This document shows, piece by piece, positions 9,172 to 18,068 of a stretch of DNA of 64,000 bases. Under the pieces are notes generated by a model. It was not told where the DNA came from. It ran no database searches and worked only from the letters and a program-made list of their open reading frames with translations. The stretch is from Sedimentibacter acidaminivorans (GTDB lineage: Bacteria > Bacillota > Clostridia > Tissierellales > Sedimentibacteraceae): NCBI RefSeq assembly GCF_017873955.1, contig NZ_JAGGKS010000003.1, positions 248,001-312,000 on the forward strand. Reading direction: 5' to 3'. Every line of letters begins with the position of its first letter. The first letter of the stretch is position 1. A program made the position numbers and the translations under genes.

Positions 9172-9305
9172 TTTTACCCTCCATTTTAATTTCGACAGAT
9201 TTCAATAAAATTTCTATTGAGTTTTTATAATTAATTGATACTATTTATTCTTATTTTATCCTATCACCTCCTACACTTGTCTACCATATCTAAGCATTTT
9301 ATTGC
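9172..9305 (-). promoter_or_regulatory. oppA upstream region with a 0A-box-like heptamer
   Basis: The leader contains TGTCGAA (9196-9190), matching the Spo0A box core, just upstream of the oppA ribosome site. A possible promoter, TAGACA...GATAAA, lies near 9250-9285. A single heptamer is expected several times by chance in 64 kb, so the 0A-box reading is weak. Confidence 0.3.
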
Positions 9306-9308
9306 AAA

Positions 9309-9343
9309 AATAATGCCACTTTAAAAAAAGTGGCATTATTTTT
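9309..9343. terminator. Bidirectional terminator between rpoN and oppA
   Basis: The stem AATGCCACTTT/AAAGTGGCATT is flanked by A-rich and T-rich runs on both sides. On the minus strand it would end rpoN transcription before the oppA promoter. Confidence 0.85.
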
Positions 9344-9583
9344 ACAATTATTATGAATTAATGTAAATATTTTATATTTGTTTTTTTAAATAAATACATC
9401 TAAATTGCATTAATATAGTATGAAATTAGGATTATTTTTATTATTTAATTTTTTTAAATAAAACTATTAACAAGAATAACATTTATATATACCATTACCT
9501 TATCAATAGTTAGATGTAATGTTTTTCGTCATATGTTGTATGTTTTTTCGTCATATGTGCATTTTTTTACACAATTGATGTCT
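9344..9583. other. Non-coding region downstream of rpoN with a short direct repeat
   Basis: This AT-rich stretch lies between the rpoN stop and its terminator. TTTTTCGTCATATGT occurs twice, around 9522-9536 and 9544-9558, with a period of about 22 bp. No coding sequence is visible. Confidence 0.5.
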
Positions 9584-10993
9584 CTAAAATCTTCTTCTCA
9601 TAGAAGAAGAAGGAATTCTCATTTCATCTCTATACTTTGCAACTGTTCTCCTTGATATATTGATACCGCTTTCTCCTAATATATCAGCAATTTTTTGATC
9701 GCTAAGAGGTTTTTGTGTGCTCTCGTTTTTTATCAAATCTTGAATTTGAGTTTTTACACTTGTAGAAGAAACAGCTTCAATGCCATTATCATTTTCTAAT
9801 CCACTTGCAAAGAAATACTTTAATTCAAATATTCCTCTAGGTGTTTGTACATATTTTCCATTTGTAGCTCTACTTACTGTTGATTCATGTACGCCAATAT
9901 CTTCTGCAACATCTTTAAGCACTAAAGGCTTAATAGCAGTATTACCTTCATCAAAAAATTTCCTTTGAAATTTAAGAATCGATTCTACTACTTTATATAA
10001 AGTCATCCTTCTTTGCTCAATACTTTTTATTAGCCACATAGAAGAATTAAGCTTATCTGTAAGAAATTTATTTGCTTCCTTATCATCTAAATTACTAATC
10101 ATACTTTTATAATATCCGCTTATAGTGAGCATTGGTAAGTTGCTATCATTTACAATTATTATATATTCCCCATCAATTTTTTCTATAGTAGCATCAGGAA
10201 CAATATATCTAATGTTATCACTATCAACTATAAATCCTCTAGCTGGTTTCGGCTCGAGCATTTTTATAATATCAAAAATACTTTGTACTCTTTTTACAGT
10301 TATATGCAATTCTTTAGCTATTTTTTGTATCTTATTTGTAGCAACATCTTCAAGATATTTTTCTACAATAATATAAGCATTCTTATCTTGAATACCTTTT
10401 TCTTTAAGTTGAATCATCAAGCATTCGCTTAAGTTTCTAGCTCCAACTCCTAGTGGATCAAAAGATTGCACTAACCTAAGAATTTTTTCTATTTCGACTA
10501 CATCCTCATTCAACAAAAGGCTTATATCTTGCATAGTACACCCAAGATAACCTTTATTATCTAAAGATTCTATTATGAATTCCCCAATTCTCTTTTCTTT
10601 CTGTGTTTTTACAGAAACACCAAGTTGAAGCATCAAATGGTCTTTTAAGGACATTTTTTTAGATGTATACGTTTCAAAAGTCTGTTTTTCTTCTGAATTA
10701 ACAGCATTTCCATATGCTTTATAGCTAATATCATCATATTTCTCGATAACATCTTTCCAATCAATTTCATCTTTTTTATCATTTTTACTAGTCTCTACAT
10801 GGTTATCCTCTTTGGAGATTGCTTCATTATTTTTATCAATAGATTCTAGAAATGGATTGACTTCAAGCTGCTTTTCTATATATTCAGTCAATTCAACATT
10901 ATTAAATTGTAAGATTTGTATTGCCTGTCTTAATTCAGGCGTCATTATTAGCTTTTGAGTTTGGGTTAGATTTAATTCAAATCCCATCTTCAT
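9584..10993 (-). CDS. rpoN: RNA polymerase sigma-54 factor
   Basis: This alternative sigma factor recognises -24/-12 promoters and needs AAA+ activators. The N-terminal activator-interacting region (LTQTQKLIMTPELRQAIQILQ) is followed by an acidic linker and the core-binding domain. Then come the HTH segment (DVAEDIGVHESTVSRATNGK) and the C-terminal RpoN box, here SRRTVAKYRDEMRIPSS. I choose the ATG at 10993 (469 residues, MKMGFEL...) because GAGGAG lies seven bases upstream; the earlier GTG at 11008 overlaps that ribosome site. A sigma-54 activator and a matching promoter occur near 31-32.7 kb of this window. Confidence 0.96.
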   Translation of the reverse strand: MKMGFELNLTQTQKLIMTPELRQAIQILQFNNVELTEYIEKQLEVNPFLESIDKNNEAISKEDNHVETSKNDKKDEIDWKDVIEKYDDISYKAYGNAVNSEEKQTFETYTSKKMSLKDHLMLQLGVSVKTQKEKRIGEFIIESLDNKGYLGCTMQDISLLLNEDVVEIEKILRLVQSFDPLGVGARNLSECLMIQLKEKGIQDKNAYIIVEKYLEDVATNKIQKIAKELHITVKRVQSIFDIIKMLEPKPARGFIVDSDNIRYIVPDATIEKIDGEYIIIVNDSNLPMLTISGYYKSMISNLDDKEANKFLTDKLNSSMWLIKSIEQRRMTLYKVVESILKFQRKFFDEGNTAIKPLVLKDVAEDIGVHESTVSRATNGKYVQTPRGIFELKYFFASGLENDNGIEAVSSTSVKTQIQDLIKNESTQKPLSDQKIADILGESGINISRRTVAKYRDEMRIPSSSMRRRF

Positions 10994-11008
10994 AATATCA
11001 CTCCTCAC

Positions 11009-11176
11009 GTAGCTATATACATTATATCAAATTTTATCTACTTTTCAATCTTTATTATTTTACAATTCTAAGTATATATTAAATATGCAAATAATACATT
11101 TATCTCAATATCATAATTACATTATATCAAAAAAATTATATAAATGCTAATAATTTTATTTTTTAAATATAAATGC
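11009..11176. other. rpoN upstream intergenic region
   Basis: This very AT-rich divergent intergenic region lies between rpoN and the glycine-riboswitch transcript. I see no gene and no confident rpoN promoter. Confidence 0.4.
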
Positions 11177-11205
11177 TTGATTTTTTTAATAATATAATAT
11201 ATACT
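11177..11205 (+). promoter_or_regulatory. Sigma-A promoter of the ACT-UPF0210 transcript
   Basis: TTGATT (11177-11182), a 17-bp spacer and TATACT (11200-11205) lie just upstream of the riboswitch. The expected start site is near 11212. Confidence 0.7.
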
Positions 11206-11224
11206 ATGCCTTAATTTAATAATA

Positions 11225-11352
11225 TGGATGAAGTTGGAGGAAGATTTTATCGACCGTCAGCTGACATAACTCTGGAGAGACTCTTTATGAGCACCGAAGG
11301 GGAAAGTTATTTGATAACGAAACTCTCAGGTAAAAGGACAGAGATATAAAAT
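11225..11352 (+). promoter_or_regulatory. Glycine riboswitch (one recognisable aptamer) upstream of ACT-UPF0210
   Basis: The conserved glycine-aptamer elements occur in order: GGAGAGACTC, GCACCGAAGGGG, AACTCTCAGGTAAAAGGACAGAG. The preceding leader, GGATGAAGTTGGAGG, shares its first bases with the grd riboswitch leader and may be a degenerate first aptamer. An intrinsic terminator follows at 11381, so glycine probably controls read-through into the two downstream genes. Confidence 0.9.
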
Positions 11353-11380
11353 ACATAATAGTATTATATATTTTTGTGCT

Positions 11381-11413
11381 AAAAAGAGACTTCAATTAAG
11401 TCTCTTTTTGTTT
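11381..11413 (+). terminator. Riboswitch-associated intrinsic terminator
   Basis: A 12-bp stem, AAAAAGAGACTT/AAGTCTCTTTTT, with a five-base loop and a T-run lies between the glycine aptamer and the ACT gene. It is probably the expression platform. Confidence 0.85.
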
Positions 11414-11468
11414 ATAACTAATTAGTAAGTAAATATTATTAAAAATCAAAAAAATCATGGAGGATGAA

Positions 11469-11738
11469 ATGAAAGCAATTTTAACAATAATAGGCAAGGA
11501 CAAGGTAGGGATTATTTCAACTATATCTACTCTTTTAGCAAATAGAAATGTTAATATTTTAGATATAAACCAAACGGTCATGAAAGAATACTTCACTATG
11601 ATAATGCTTGTTGATTTAGATAAATTAGATACTGAGTTTTCTAACTTGCAAGATGAATTGGTAAAAAAGGGACAAGAAATACTTATGGATATTAAAATTC
11701 AAAGAGAAGATATATTTGATAAAATGTATGAAATATAA
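11469..11738 (+). CDS. ACT-domain protein, UPF0237 family
   Basis: This small, 89-residue protein consists almost entirely of one ACT domain. It opens MKAILTIIGKDKVGIISTIS, followed by the NVNILDINQTVM strand-turn typical of amino-acid-sensing ACT modules of the GcvR/UPF0237 type. The start at 11469 follows GGAGG at a proper distance; the ATG at 11457 overlaps that site. It lies 21 bp before the UPF0210 gene and behind a glycine riboswitch, so glycine or a related amino acid is a plausible ligand. That ligand is inferred, and no enzymatic function is visible. Confidence 0.88.
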   Translation: MKAILTIIGKDKVGIISTISTLLANRNVNILDINQTVMKEYFTMIMLVDLDKLDTEFSNLQDELVKKGQEILMDIKIQREDIFDKMYEI

Positions 11739-11759
11739 TTAAATTTAAGGATGGTAAAA

Positions 11760-13118
11760 ATGATAAATACTAAAAATATACTAGAAACAATTAAAATGGT
11801 TGATAAATACAACTTTGACATTAGAACAATAACTATGGGTATCTCTCTACTAGATTGTGCAGATACAAATGGAGAAAAATCTAGAATTAAAATTTATGAT
11901 AAAATAACAAAGTTATCAGAACATTTTGTAGAAATAGCTGAAAAAACAGAAAAAGAATTTGGAATACCAATAATCAATAAAAGAATTTCAGTTACACCTA
12001 TTTCTATAATAGCTGGTTCTAGCAGTGATACCGATTATGTTAAGTATGCTGAAGTTTTGGACAAAGCCGGAGATACAGCAGGAGTGAATTTTATTGGTGG
12101 TTTTTCCGCATTAGTGCAAAAAGGATTTACTAAAGGAGATAGAATACTTATCAACTCAATACCACAAGCCTTAGCTTCAACTAACAAGGTATGTTCTTCT
12201 GTAAATCTTGCTACAACTAAATCTGGAATTAATATGGATGCCGTAAAATTAATGGGTAAGATAATAAAAGAAACTGCTTATCTTACTAGAGAAAATGATA
12301 GTATAGGATGTGCTAAATTAGTTGTTTTTGCTAACGCAGTGGAAGATAATCCTTTTATGGCTGGTGCATTTCATGGAGCTGGCGAATCCGAAACTTGCTT
12401 AAGTGTAGGGGTTAGCGGCCCTGGTGTTGTTAAGAATGCTTTAGAAAAAATTAAAGGTGAAGATTTTGAAACTGTTTGTGAAACTATTAAAAGAACTGCA
12501 TTTAAAATCACTAGAGCTGGAGAAGTAATTGCAAAAGAAATATCTAAAAGAATGAATGTCCCTTTTGGCATAATGGATTTATCGTTAGCACCTACTCCAG
12601 AAATAGGTGACAGCGTAGCGAGAATTTTAGAAGAAATTGGACTAGAAAGCTGTGGTGCTCATGGTACTACTGCTGCACTTGCATTGTTAAATGATGCTGT
12701 AAAAAAGGGTGGTATCATGGCATCTTCAAATGTAGGAGGTCTAAGCGGTGCATTTATACCTGTTAGCGAAGATGAGGGTATGATATCTGCAGTAAATAAT
12801 GGTTCTATAAATATAGAGAAACTAGAAGCTATGACATGTGTTTGTTCTGTAGGATTAGATATGATTGCTATACCAGGAGATACTCCTGACTCAACTATCT
12901 CAGCAATCATAGCTGATGAATGTGCAATCGGTGTTATAAATCAGAAATCAACTGCTGTAAGACTTATTCCCGTTTATGGAAAATCAGTGGGGGAAACAGC
13001 AGAATTTGGAGGACTTTTAGGTAGAGCTCCGCTAATGGCTGTAAGCAAATTTTCAAGTGAAGATTTTATTAATAGAGGCGGAAGAATACCTGCCCCAATC
13101 CATAGTTTTAAAAACTAA
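11760..13118 (+). CDS. UPF0210 (DUF711) family protein, PFL-like fold
   Basis: This 452-residue cytoplasmic protein belongs to the conserved UPF0210 family, whose biochemical function is unknown to me. The family signature near the N-terminus, [14 protein letters not shown], is present. Glycine-rich segments follow ([19 protein letters not shown]) and a late stretch, [12 protein letters not shown], is well preserved. Structural annotation of the family relates it to pyruvate-formate-lyase folds, but no glycyl-radical motif is obvious. I use ATG 11760 because the upstream ATG at 11751 overlaps the AAGGATGG ribosome site. It is co-transcribed with the ACT gene under the glycine riboswitch. Confidence 0.92.
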   Translation: MINTKNILETIKMVDKYNFDIRTITMGISLLDCADTNGEKSRIKIYDKITKLSEHFVEIAEKTEKEFGIPIINKRISVTPISIIAGSSSDTDYVKYAEVLDKAGDTAGVNFIGGFSALVQKGFTKGDRILINSIPQALASTNKVCSSVNLATTKSGINMDAVKLMGKIIKETAYLTRENDSIGCAKLVVFANAVEDNPFMAGAFHGAGESETCLSVGVSGPGVVKNALEKIKGEDFETVCETIKRTAFKITRAGEVIAKEISKRMNVPFGIMDLSLAPTPEIGDSVARILEEIGLESCGAHGTTAALALLNDAVKKGGIMASSNVGGLSGAFIPVSEDEGMISAVNNGSINIEKLEAMTCVCSVGLDMIAIPGDTPDSTISAIIADECAIGVINQKSTAVRLIPVYGKSVGETAEFGGLLGRAPLMAVSKFSSEDFINRGGRIPAPIHSFKN

Positions 13119-13120
13119 AA

Positions 13121-13146
13121 AAATGGTTACATATGAATAACCATTT
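13121..13146 (+). terminator. Terminator-like hairpin after UPF0210
   Basis: The stem AAATGGTTA/TAACCATTT begins three bases after the stop codon, with A-rich upstream and a short T-containing tract downstream. The T-run is weak. Confidence 0.6.
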
Positions 13147-13162
13147 CATTATCTGTAAAATT

Positions 13163-13187
13163 TTGGTACGCATATAATGCGTACCAA
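13163..13187. terminator. Hairpin between the convergent UPF0210 and grdD genes
   Basis: A perfect 11-bp stem, TTGGTACGCAT/ATGCGTACCAA, has a three-base loop. Placed between convergent genes it probably ends grd transcription, though neither side has a long T-run. Confidence 0.6.
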
Positions 13188-13221
13188 ATATAAACAATTT
13201 ATTATTTACACAAACTGTTTT

Positions 13222-14394
13222 TTAGCAATCAACTTTTTCTTTTGAAATAAATTCTGCATCTGCTAAAGCTTTAATAGCTTCATTTGTTTTAGCTTCATTT
13301 ACTAAAATTATTGGTCCTGTACAGCCCATTCCACTTTCTGCATATATTCCTTTTTTCCACAGAGCTTTCACTGCATCTTCTAGGTCCATAATTTCTATTC
13401 CTGAAATTTGTGATGTTACTACTTCTTTTTTTGGTGCTTGTATTTCTTCTGTAACTGCTTCTTTTTTTGTTGTTTTTAAGCTATTTAATATTTCTTTTAA
13501 TCCAGCTTTATTTGCTTTTGCAAACTCTTCTTTTGATATTTCTAAACAGTTCCCTTTTACAAGCTCTGCTGCATATTTGATTGCTCCTTCTACTAGTGGT
13601 GCTCCTGATGCTCTTGATATTATCATTATTAGTTTGTCGAAGTTTTCTCCTATGCCTGGTCCATATCCGTATCCTATTGACTCATAGCTTCCACCCGTTG
13701 TATATGATGAGAATATTTTTATCATTAGATTTCCTGTTAATGAATCCATTACCATTACATCGCATGATCCCATTAATAGGTCATTTCCCCTCATTATACA
13801 TCCTCCATCTGCTCTTTGTGATTCTGCAAATGCGATGTCATATCCTTGGTCTTTTAATTTTTTTAGTGCTATTTCTGTTTGTCTTGCTCCATCTATATTG
13901 AGTATTCCTATTGTTGGATTTTTAATTCCACAGGCTTTTGCTGTTATTATTCCATAGATTGCATTTTTTACCATGCCTTCTACTTTGTCTGTTGATGATG
14001 TTCCTGTTGTTGTTGCTATGAACATCTCTTTACCTTTTCCTGGTGTTATTATTCTTCCTACTGTTGATACTCCTATTGGGAATGGATAATGCATTGTTAC
14101 TGCACCGTCTATTTCTTTTGAATTTAATAATTGTTCCATTCTTTTATGGGTTTCTTCTTCTGTTTCTACTTTTGATAGTTTTACCCCTTCTTTTGTTTGT
14201 GAACCTATTAGGGTTACTTCTATCCCACTTTTTTGTGCTTTTAATGCTGCTTCTATTATATTTTCTTCTCCATGTTCGCTACCCATGGATGTGATTCCAA
14301 TTCTTGGCTTATTACCATATTCGCCAGTTGCAAGTGTATCAGCTAACTGATCAAATATTTTTCCTATTATTTGATTTACTTGTTTTTCTGACAT
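13222..14394 (-). CDS. grdD: Glycine reductase complex component C, subunit alpha
   Basis: This is a subunit of component C (protein C), which accepts the carboxymethyl group from selenoprotein A and releases acetyl phosphate. The 390-residue protein has a PlsX/phosphotransacetylase-like fold (RIGITSMGSEHGEENIIEAA, then TIGILNIDGARQTEIALKKL). A conserved Cys in GMGCTGP (residue 358) near the C-terminus fits the acetyl-thioester cysteine proposed for GrdD. It is the last gene of the operon, 10 bp after grdC. Codons in its first two thirds are strikingly A-ending. Confidence 0.95.
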   Translation of the reverse strand: MSEKQVNQIIGKIFDQLADTLATGEYGNKPRIGITSMGSEHGEENIIEAALKAQKSGIEVTLIGSQTKEGVKLSKVETEEETHKRMEQLLNSKEIDGAVTMHYPFPIGVSTVGRIITPGKGKEMFIATTTGTSSTDKVEGMVKNAIYGIITAKACGIKNPTIGILNIDGARQTEIALKKLKDQGYDIAFAESQRADGGCIMRGNDLLMGSCDVMVMDSLTGNLMIKIFSSYTTGGSYESIGYGYGPGIGENFDKLIMIISRASGAPLVEGAIKYAAELVKGNCLEISKEEFAKANKAGLKEILNSLKTTKKEAVTEEIQAPKKEVVTSQISGIEIMDLEDAVKALWKKGIYAESGMGCTGPIILVNEAKTNEAIKALADAEFISKEKVDC

Positions 14395-14404
14395 ATACCT
14401 ACTC

Positions 14405-15940
14405 CTATTCTGATAACAGATTTGTTGCGAAATTTTTCAAAGCTTCTGCTATTAATCCTTTTATTTGTTCTTCTGATACTGTTCCTTTTTCTTCTGTCTT
14501 TCCTTTGTTCTTCTCTATTACAAATGATACTCCATCGAATAGGTTTGTCATTCTTCCTAAGAATAAACTTCCTTTTCCTATTATCATAGCATTTTTTATT
14601 TTTTCATCTAATATATCTTGTCTTCCAAATCCTATATATGGTACTCCTGATGGTATGTGTCCTTGGGTTGGAGCCCAACCTACCATACCATGTTTATCTG
14701 CGAATGTTGCTAATTCTGTTCTTTCTATGTCCCCTCTTTTTACTGCTAGGGCTCCTATCATTTTGTAGTTTGCTGCTGGTACATCTCCTGCTCCTGCTGG
14801 CTTTGTTATGTCTGGGTTTTGCATTTCTACTGAATATTTGTCTATATCTGTTATTTTCATCCCTACTTTGTCTAGTGATTGTGTTACTAGTGATGTTATT
14901 ACTGCTTGTGGTGATGACCCTGTTCCTACCATGTGCTTTCCTACTAGGTCTACTCTTATTTCTGGGTTAACGCCATCATTTTCGCTTATTAATACTGCAA
15001 ATCCTCCTAGTACGTCTTCTAGTATTGGCAGTCCTTTTTTTACGTGATCTTTTCCATTCATTCCTAGTTTTGCTGTACATCCACCTGCTGATACTATTAC
15101 ATTTTTGTATGTTCCTGCTTTTACTAGTGATGCTGCCACTATTAGTGCGTGTGTTGGTGCTGCACAGAATCCTCTTACGTCTGAGCCTGTTGAATTTACT
15201 AAACCTGCTACTTCTGCACATGCTTTGGCGAAGTTTCCTCCTCCTCTTTGGTTCATATCTCCACATGCTTCTTCTGAACAATCTATTACATAGTCTATTT
15301 CTTCTTTTTTTATATCATTTTTTGCTATTAGGTTCATTATTGCTAGTACGTTTGTTGCTTTTGATGTTAGGTTTTCGTGTATTACATGCGCGCTTAGGTT
15401 TACATCTAAATCGTGTGCTCTTTTTACGCATCCTACTAACACTTTGTTGTGATATAATGGCTCTGAATGCTCTTCTTCTACTAATTTTTTTATTAACTCT
15501 ACTTCTTCGCCTTCTTTTAATCTATCCATTAGGTCTTTGCCTACTAATGGGTGTTTTTCTAGGTTTTGTTTTGTTTCTGCTACGAAGTTCTTTTCTAATT
15601 TTACTAAATCGAATACATCACACATTTGCATTAAGCATATGAACTCGTCTTGTGGCATTATTTCCCCATATTTTCCGTATCTTGTTGCACCTTCGATTTC
15701 TTTGTCATGCCATGGTTGCTCAATTTTTGCTAATTCTTCTGGTGTTACGTTTCCTATATATGCTTGGTTTGGTGGATATTTTACTACTTGTTCATATGTT
15801 CTTAAATGTTCTTCTAGTTTTTTTAAATATTCTGATTCAGGATTTACTTGTCTTTCTGTTGTTTGTGTTGTTCCATTGTGCATTACCATATCTGGTGTGA
15901 ATGCAAGTATATAACTTGCTCCTTTTATTACACTATTCAT
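14405..15940 (-). CDS. grdC: Glycine reductase complex component C, subunit beta
   Basis: This is the beta subunit of component C, a thiolase/FabH-like protein acting with GrdD to form acetyl phosphate. The 511-residue sequence has GrdC features such as SYILAFTPDMVMHNGTTQT at the N-terminus, the central CAAPTHALIVAASLVKAG and VSAGGCTAKLGMNGKDH segments, and a C-terminal GKGSLFLGRMTNLFDG region. The start has a CGGAGGAAAAC ribosome site. It is cytoplasmic and lies between grdA and grdD. A-ending synonymous codons dominate. Confidence 0.96.
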   Translation of the reverse strand: MNSVIKGASYILAFTPDMVMHNGTTQTTERQVNPESEYLKKLEEHLRTYEQVVKYPPNQAYIGNVTPEELAKIEQPWHDKEIEGATRYGKYGEIMPQDEFICLMQMCDVFDLVKLEKNFVAETKQNLEKHPLVGKDLMDRLKEGEEVELIKKLVEEEHSEPLYHNKVLVGCVKRAHDLDVNLSAHVIHENLTSKATNVLAIMNLIAKNDIKKEEIDYVIDCSEEACGDMNQRGGGNFAKACAEVAGLVNSTGSDVRGFCAAPTHALIVAASLVKAGTYKNVIVSAGGCTAKLGMNGKDHVKKGLPILEDVLGGFAVLISENDGVNPEIRVDLVGKHMVGTGSSPQAVITSLVTQSLDKVGMKITDIDKYSVEMQNPDITKPAGAGDVPAANYKMIGALAVKRGDIERTELATFADKHGMVGWAPTQGHIPSGVPYIGFGRQDILDEKIKNAMIIGKGSLFLGRMTNLFDGVSFVIEKNKGKTEEKGTVSEEQIKGLIAEALKNFATNLLSE

Positions 15941-15980
15941 TGTTTTCCTCCGCTTATTATATTAATGATTTTCTTTATTT

Positions 15981-16021
15981 AAAAAAATTGCCCCACAATT
16001 TTTTAACTGTGAAGCAATTTT
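15981..16021 (-). terminator. Terminator-like hairpin between grdA and grdC
   Basis: Read on the minus strand, AAAATTGCTTCACA pairs with TGTGGGGCAATTTT (two G-U pairs) and is followed by a T-run. It probably lets grdA be made in excess of grdCD. Confidence 0.75.
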
Positions 16022-16049
16022 ATCTATAGTTTAATGTAAGCTGTTGCGA

Positions 16050-16523
16050 CTAGAGATATTTACAGAATTCTTCTCTTATTGGAGCCATTTCTGAAATTAT
16101 ATCATCAACATCCAACACCATTTCCATCATACCTACTTGTTCATCGTATATAGCTTCATCTACTTCATTTTTTATTTCTGGTTCACATACGTGGAATACA
16201 CTGAGTCCTAACTGAACTCCTGTCAATGGACCTGCAAATGTTGGGTCTCCGTTAGTTACTGTTTCAGCAGCTAATCCTGATGCTTCGCCTTCTGATGCTC
16301 CTAATACTACTACTAGGTTTTCTGCACCAAATTTCTCTGCGAATTCTTTTACCCTCTTTTGATTTTCTAAATCCATTGCTCCTGCGGCAGTTCAGACAAA
16401 GCATTCTGTTGATGAAAATATTACTTCTGCTCCAGCACTTTTTACACATTCTTCTATTGCTGGGCCTGGTATTCCATCTCTGTCGCCTATTATTATTACT
16501 TTTTTTCCTTGTAATAAGCTCAT
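16050..16523 (-). CDS. grdA: Glycine reductase selenoprotein A (Sec at codon 44)
   Basis: Selenoprotein A carries the Se-carboxymethyl intermediate between components B and C. The full frame runs from ATG 16523 (AGGAGG ribosome site) to 16050, 157 residues. An in-frame UGA at 16394-16392 is codon 44, in the motif [16 protein letters not shown], where the family has its redox-active Cys-x-x-Sec. N-terminal [20 protein letters not shown] and C-terminal [18 protein letters not shown] regions match GrdA throughout, so the UGA is read as selenocysteine rather than stop. TrxA is encoded just upstream and is the expected reductant. Confidence 0.97.
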
Positions 16524-16590
16524 TTTCTTCCTCCTATTTTATTTTGTTTTTTTAAAATTATTTTCATTTTTTTGTCATATATATTTAATT

Positions 16591-16908
16591 TTATATATAT
16601 TTCTTAATTAATGCTTCTACATTTTCTGGTGTCGCATCTTCTTTTACTAATTCTTCTACTTTTTCTCCACCTTTGTAGATTGCTATTACTGGTAATCCTA
16701 ATATTTTTTGTCCTATTGCTACTCTTCTTGCTTTTGTTGTGTTTAGTTTTGTGAATTTTAATTGTTCTCCGTATTTTTCTGATAATGACACTACGTGTGG
16801 CATCAATGCTTCACATGGTGCGCATCCATCTCCAAAAAAGTCTACTAATACGTATCCTTCTGCTTGTAATACTTCTGCTTCAAAATTTGTTTTATCTAAT
16901 ACTAACAT
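16591..16908 (-). CDS. trxA: Thioredoxin of the glycine reductase system
   Basis: This 105-residue thioredoxin has active site GCAPC (Cys29, Cys32), with Ala-Pro in place of the common Gly-Pro. Divergent dithiol motifs are characteristic of thioredoxins linked to glycine reductase. The cis-Pro region [12 protein letters not shown] is intact. The ribosome site AGGAGG is about ten bases before ATG 16908. It lies between trxB and grdA and would carry electrons from TrxB to the selenosulfide of GrdA. Confidence 0.95.
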   Translation of the reverse strand: MLVLDKTNFEAEVLQAEGYVLVDFFGDGCAPCEALMPHVVSLSEKYGEQLKFTKLNTTKARRVAIGQKILGLPVIAIYKGGEKVEELVKEDATPENVEALIKKYI

Positions 16909-16927
16909 TTATATTGTACCTCCTATT

Positions 16928-17860
16928 TTATTCTGATATGAATTTTTCTGCCTGTACTGCTGCTATTGCTCCGTCTGCTGCTGCTGTAACTACTTGTCTC
17001 AGGCTTTTTACTCTAACATCTCCTGTTGCATATACACCTTCTATATTTGTTTTCATATCTGCATCTGTTACGATGTATCCATTTTCCATATTTATTATAC
17101 CTTCGAATATTTTTGTCTTTGGTGTGTATCCTATGAATACAAATATACCGAATATTCCATCGTCTTCGTCTGCTTCTACTTCTGTTAATTCTCCTGTTTT
17201 TAGATTCTCTAATACCATTGAATTAACTAATCCATCGCCTTTGATTTCTTTTACTGCACTATCCCATATAAAATTAACTTTTGGATTTGCAAATGCCTTT
17301 TCTTGGATTGATTTCGCAGCTCTTAGCTCATCTCTTCTATGGATTATTGATACTTTTCTTGCGAATTTTGTTAAGTACATAGCTTCTTCTACTGCTGTGT
17401 CTCCACCGCCTACTACATATACTTCTAAATCTTCAAAGAATGCTGCGTCGCATGTAGCACAATATGATACGCCTTTTCCTGTGAATGTTTTTTCTCCAGG
17501 GCATCCTATTGGTCTTGATGATGCTCCGGTGGCTATTATTACTGTTTTTCCTACATATTCGCCTTTTTTGCCTACTAAAACTTTTTCTTTTCCTTCAAGT
17601 TTAGCTTCAAGTATTTCATCGTATACTTTTTCCGCTCCAAAGTGCTTTGCTTGTTCAGACATTCTGTCTATAAGTGTAGGACCTGATTCTCCTTCAAGAC
17701 AGCCAGGATAATTTTCAACCTCTGATGTAAGTACTATTTGTCCACCATCTTTTTCTCTTTCAATAACTAATGTGCTTAATCTAGCTCTACCAGCATATAG
17801 CGCTGCTGATAATCCTGCTGGACCAGCTCCAATAATTATTACATCATAAACTTTGCTCAT
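16928..17860 (-). CDS. trxB: Thioredoxin-disulfide reductase
   Basis: This FAD-dependent NAD(P)H:thioredoxin reductase of 310 residues has the FAD-binding motif [10 protein letters not shown] (residues 11-20), the redox-active CATC (Cys134, Cys137) and the pyridine-nucleotide motif [12 protein letters not shown]-terminal FAD motif, GVYATGDVR, is also present. The nucleotide-site [11 protein letters not shown] retains the basic residues seen in NADPH-using enzymes. It is followed within 20 bp by trxA, and together they supply reducing power to the glycine reductase. Confidence 0.96.
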   Translation of the reverse strand: MSKVYDVIIIGAGPAGLSAALYAGRARLSTLVIEREKDGGQIVLTSEVENYPGCLEGESGPTLIDRMSEQAKHFGAEKVYDEILEAKLEGKEKVLVGKKGEYVGKTVIIATGASSRPIGCPGEKTFTGKGVSYCATCDAAFFEDLEVYVVGGGDTAVEEAMYLTKFARKVSIIHRRDELRAAKSIQEKAFANPKVNFIWDSAVKEIKGDGLVNSMVLENLKTGELTEVEADEDDGIFGIFVFIGYTPKTKIFEGIINMENGYIVTDADMKTNIEGVYATGDVRVKSLRQVVTAAADGAIAAVQAEKFISE

Positions 17861-17974
17861 TTCACACCTCTTTCACATAAGTTATTACCATTATTATACC
17901 ATGCAATTTACGTTCCAAAACATTAATTTTTCTGTTTTTTATTAATCTTTAAATTTCAATGCTTTGTTTGGCAA

Positions 17975-18051
17975 GAAAATAGATTTTTTACTAAAATCTA
18001 TTTTCTTAGAATTAAACAGAGCAATATAATTCTCAGAGAGAATTATATTGC
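17975..18051 (-). terminator. Two consecutive hairpins between grdB and trxB
   Basis: Hairpin one (18021-18051) has a 14-bp stem, GCAATATAATTCTC/GAGAATTATATTGC. Hairpin two (17975-18005) has a 13-bp stem, GAAAATAGATTTT/AAAATCTATTTTC. Both follow the grdB stop. Neither has a long T-run, so attenuation or transcript stabilisation is as likely as full termination. Confidence 0.6.
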
Positions 18052-18068
18052 ATTACATACACAGTAAA

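Noticed and set aside
9190-9196. Single TGTCGAA heptamers near oppA and at 50908 as Spo0A sites
   Set aside because: One heptamer is expected several times by chance in 64 kb of this composition; only the perfect palindrome at 53176 stands out.
13581-15914. Long plus-strand open frames (for example 13581-13901, 15025-15642) rich in Leu, Ser and Phe
   Set aside because: They are antisense shadows of grdD and grdC created by the A-ending codon bias; no ribosome sites and low-complexity translations.
16378-16523. grdA and grdB as frameshifted or truncated pseudogenes
   Set aside because: The only interruptions are UGA codons at the conserved selenocysteine positions, with intact homology on both sides.
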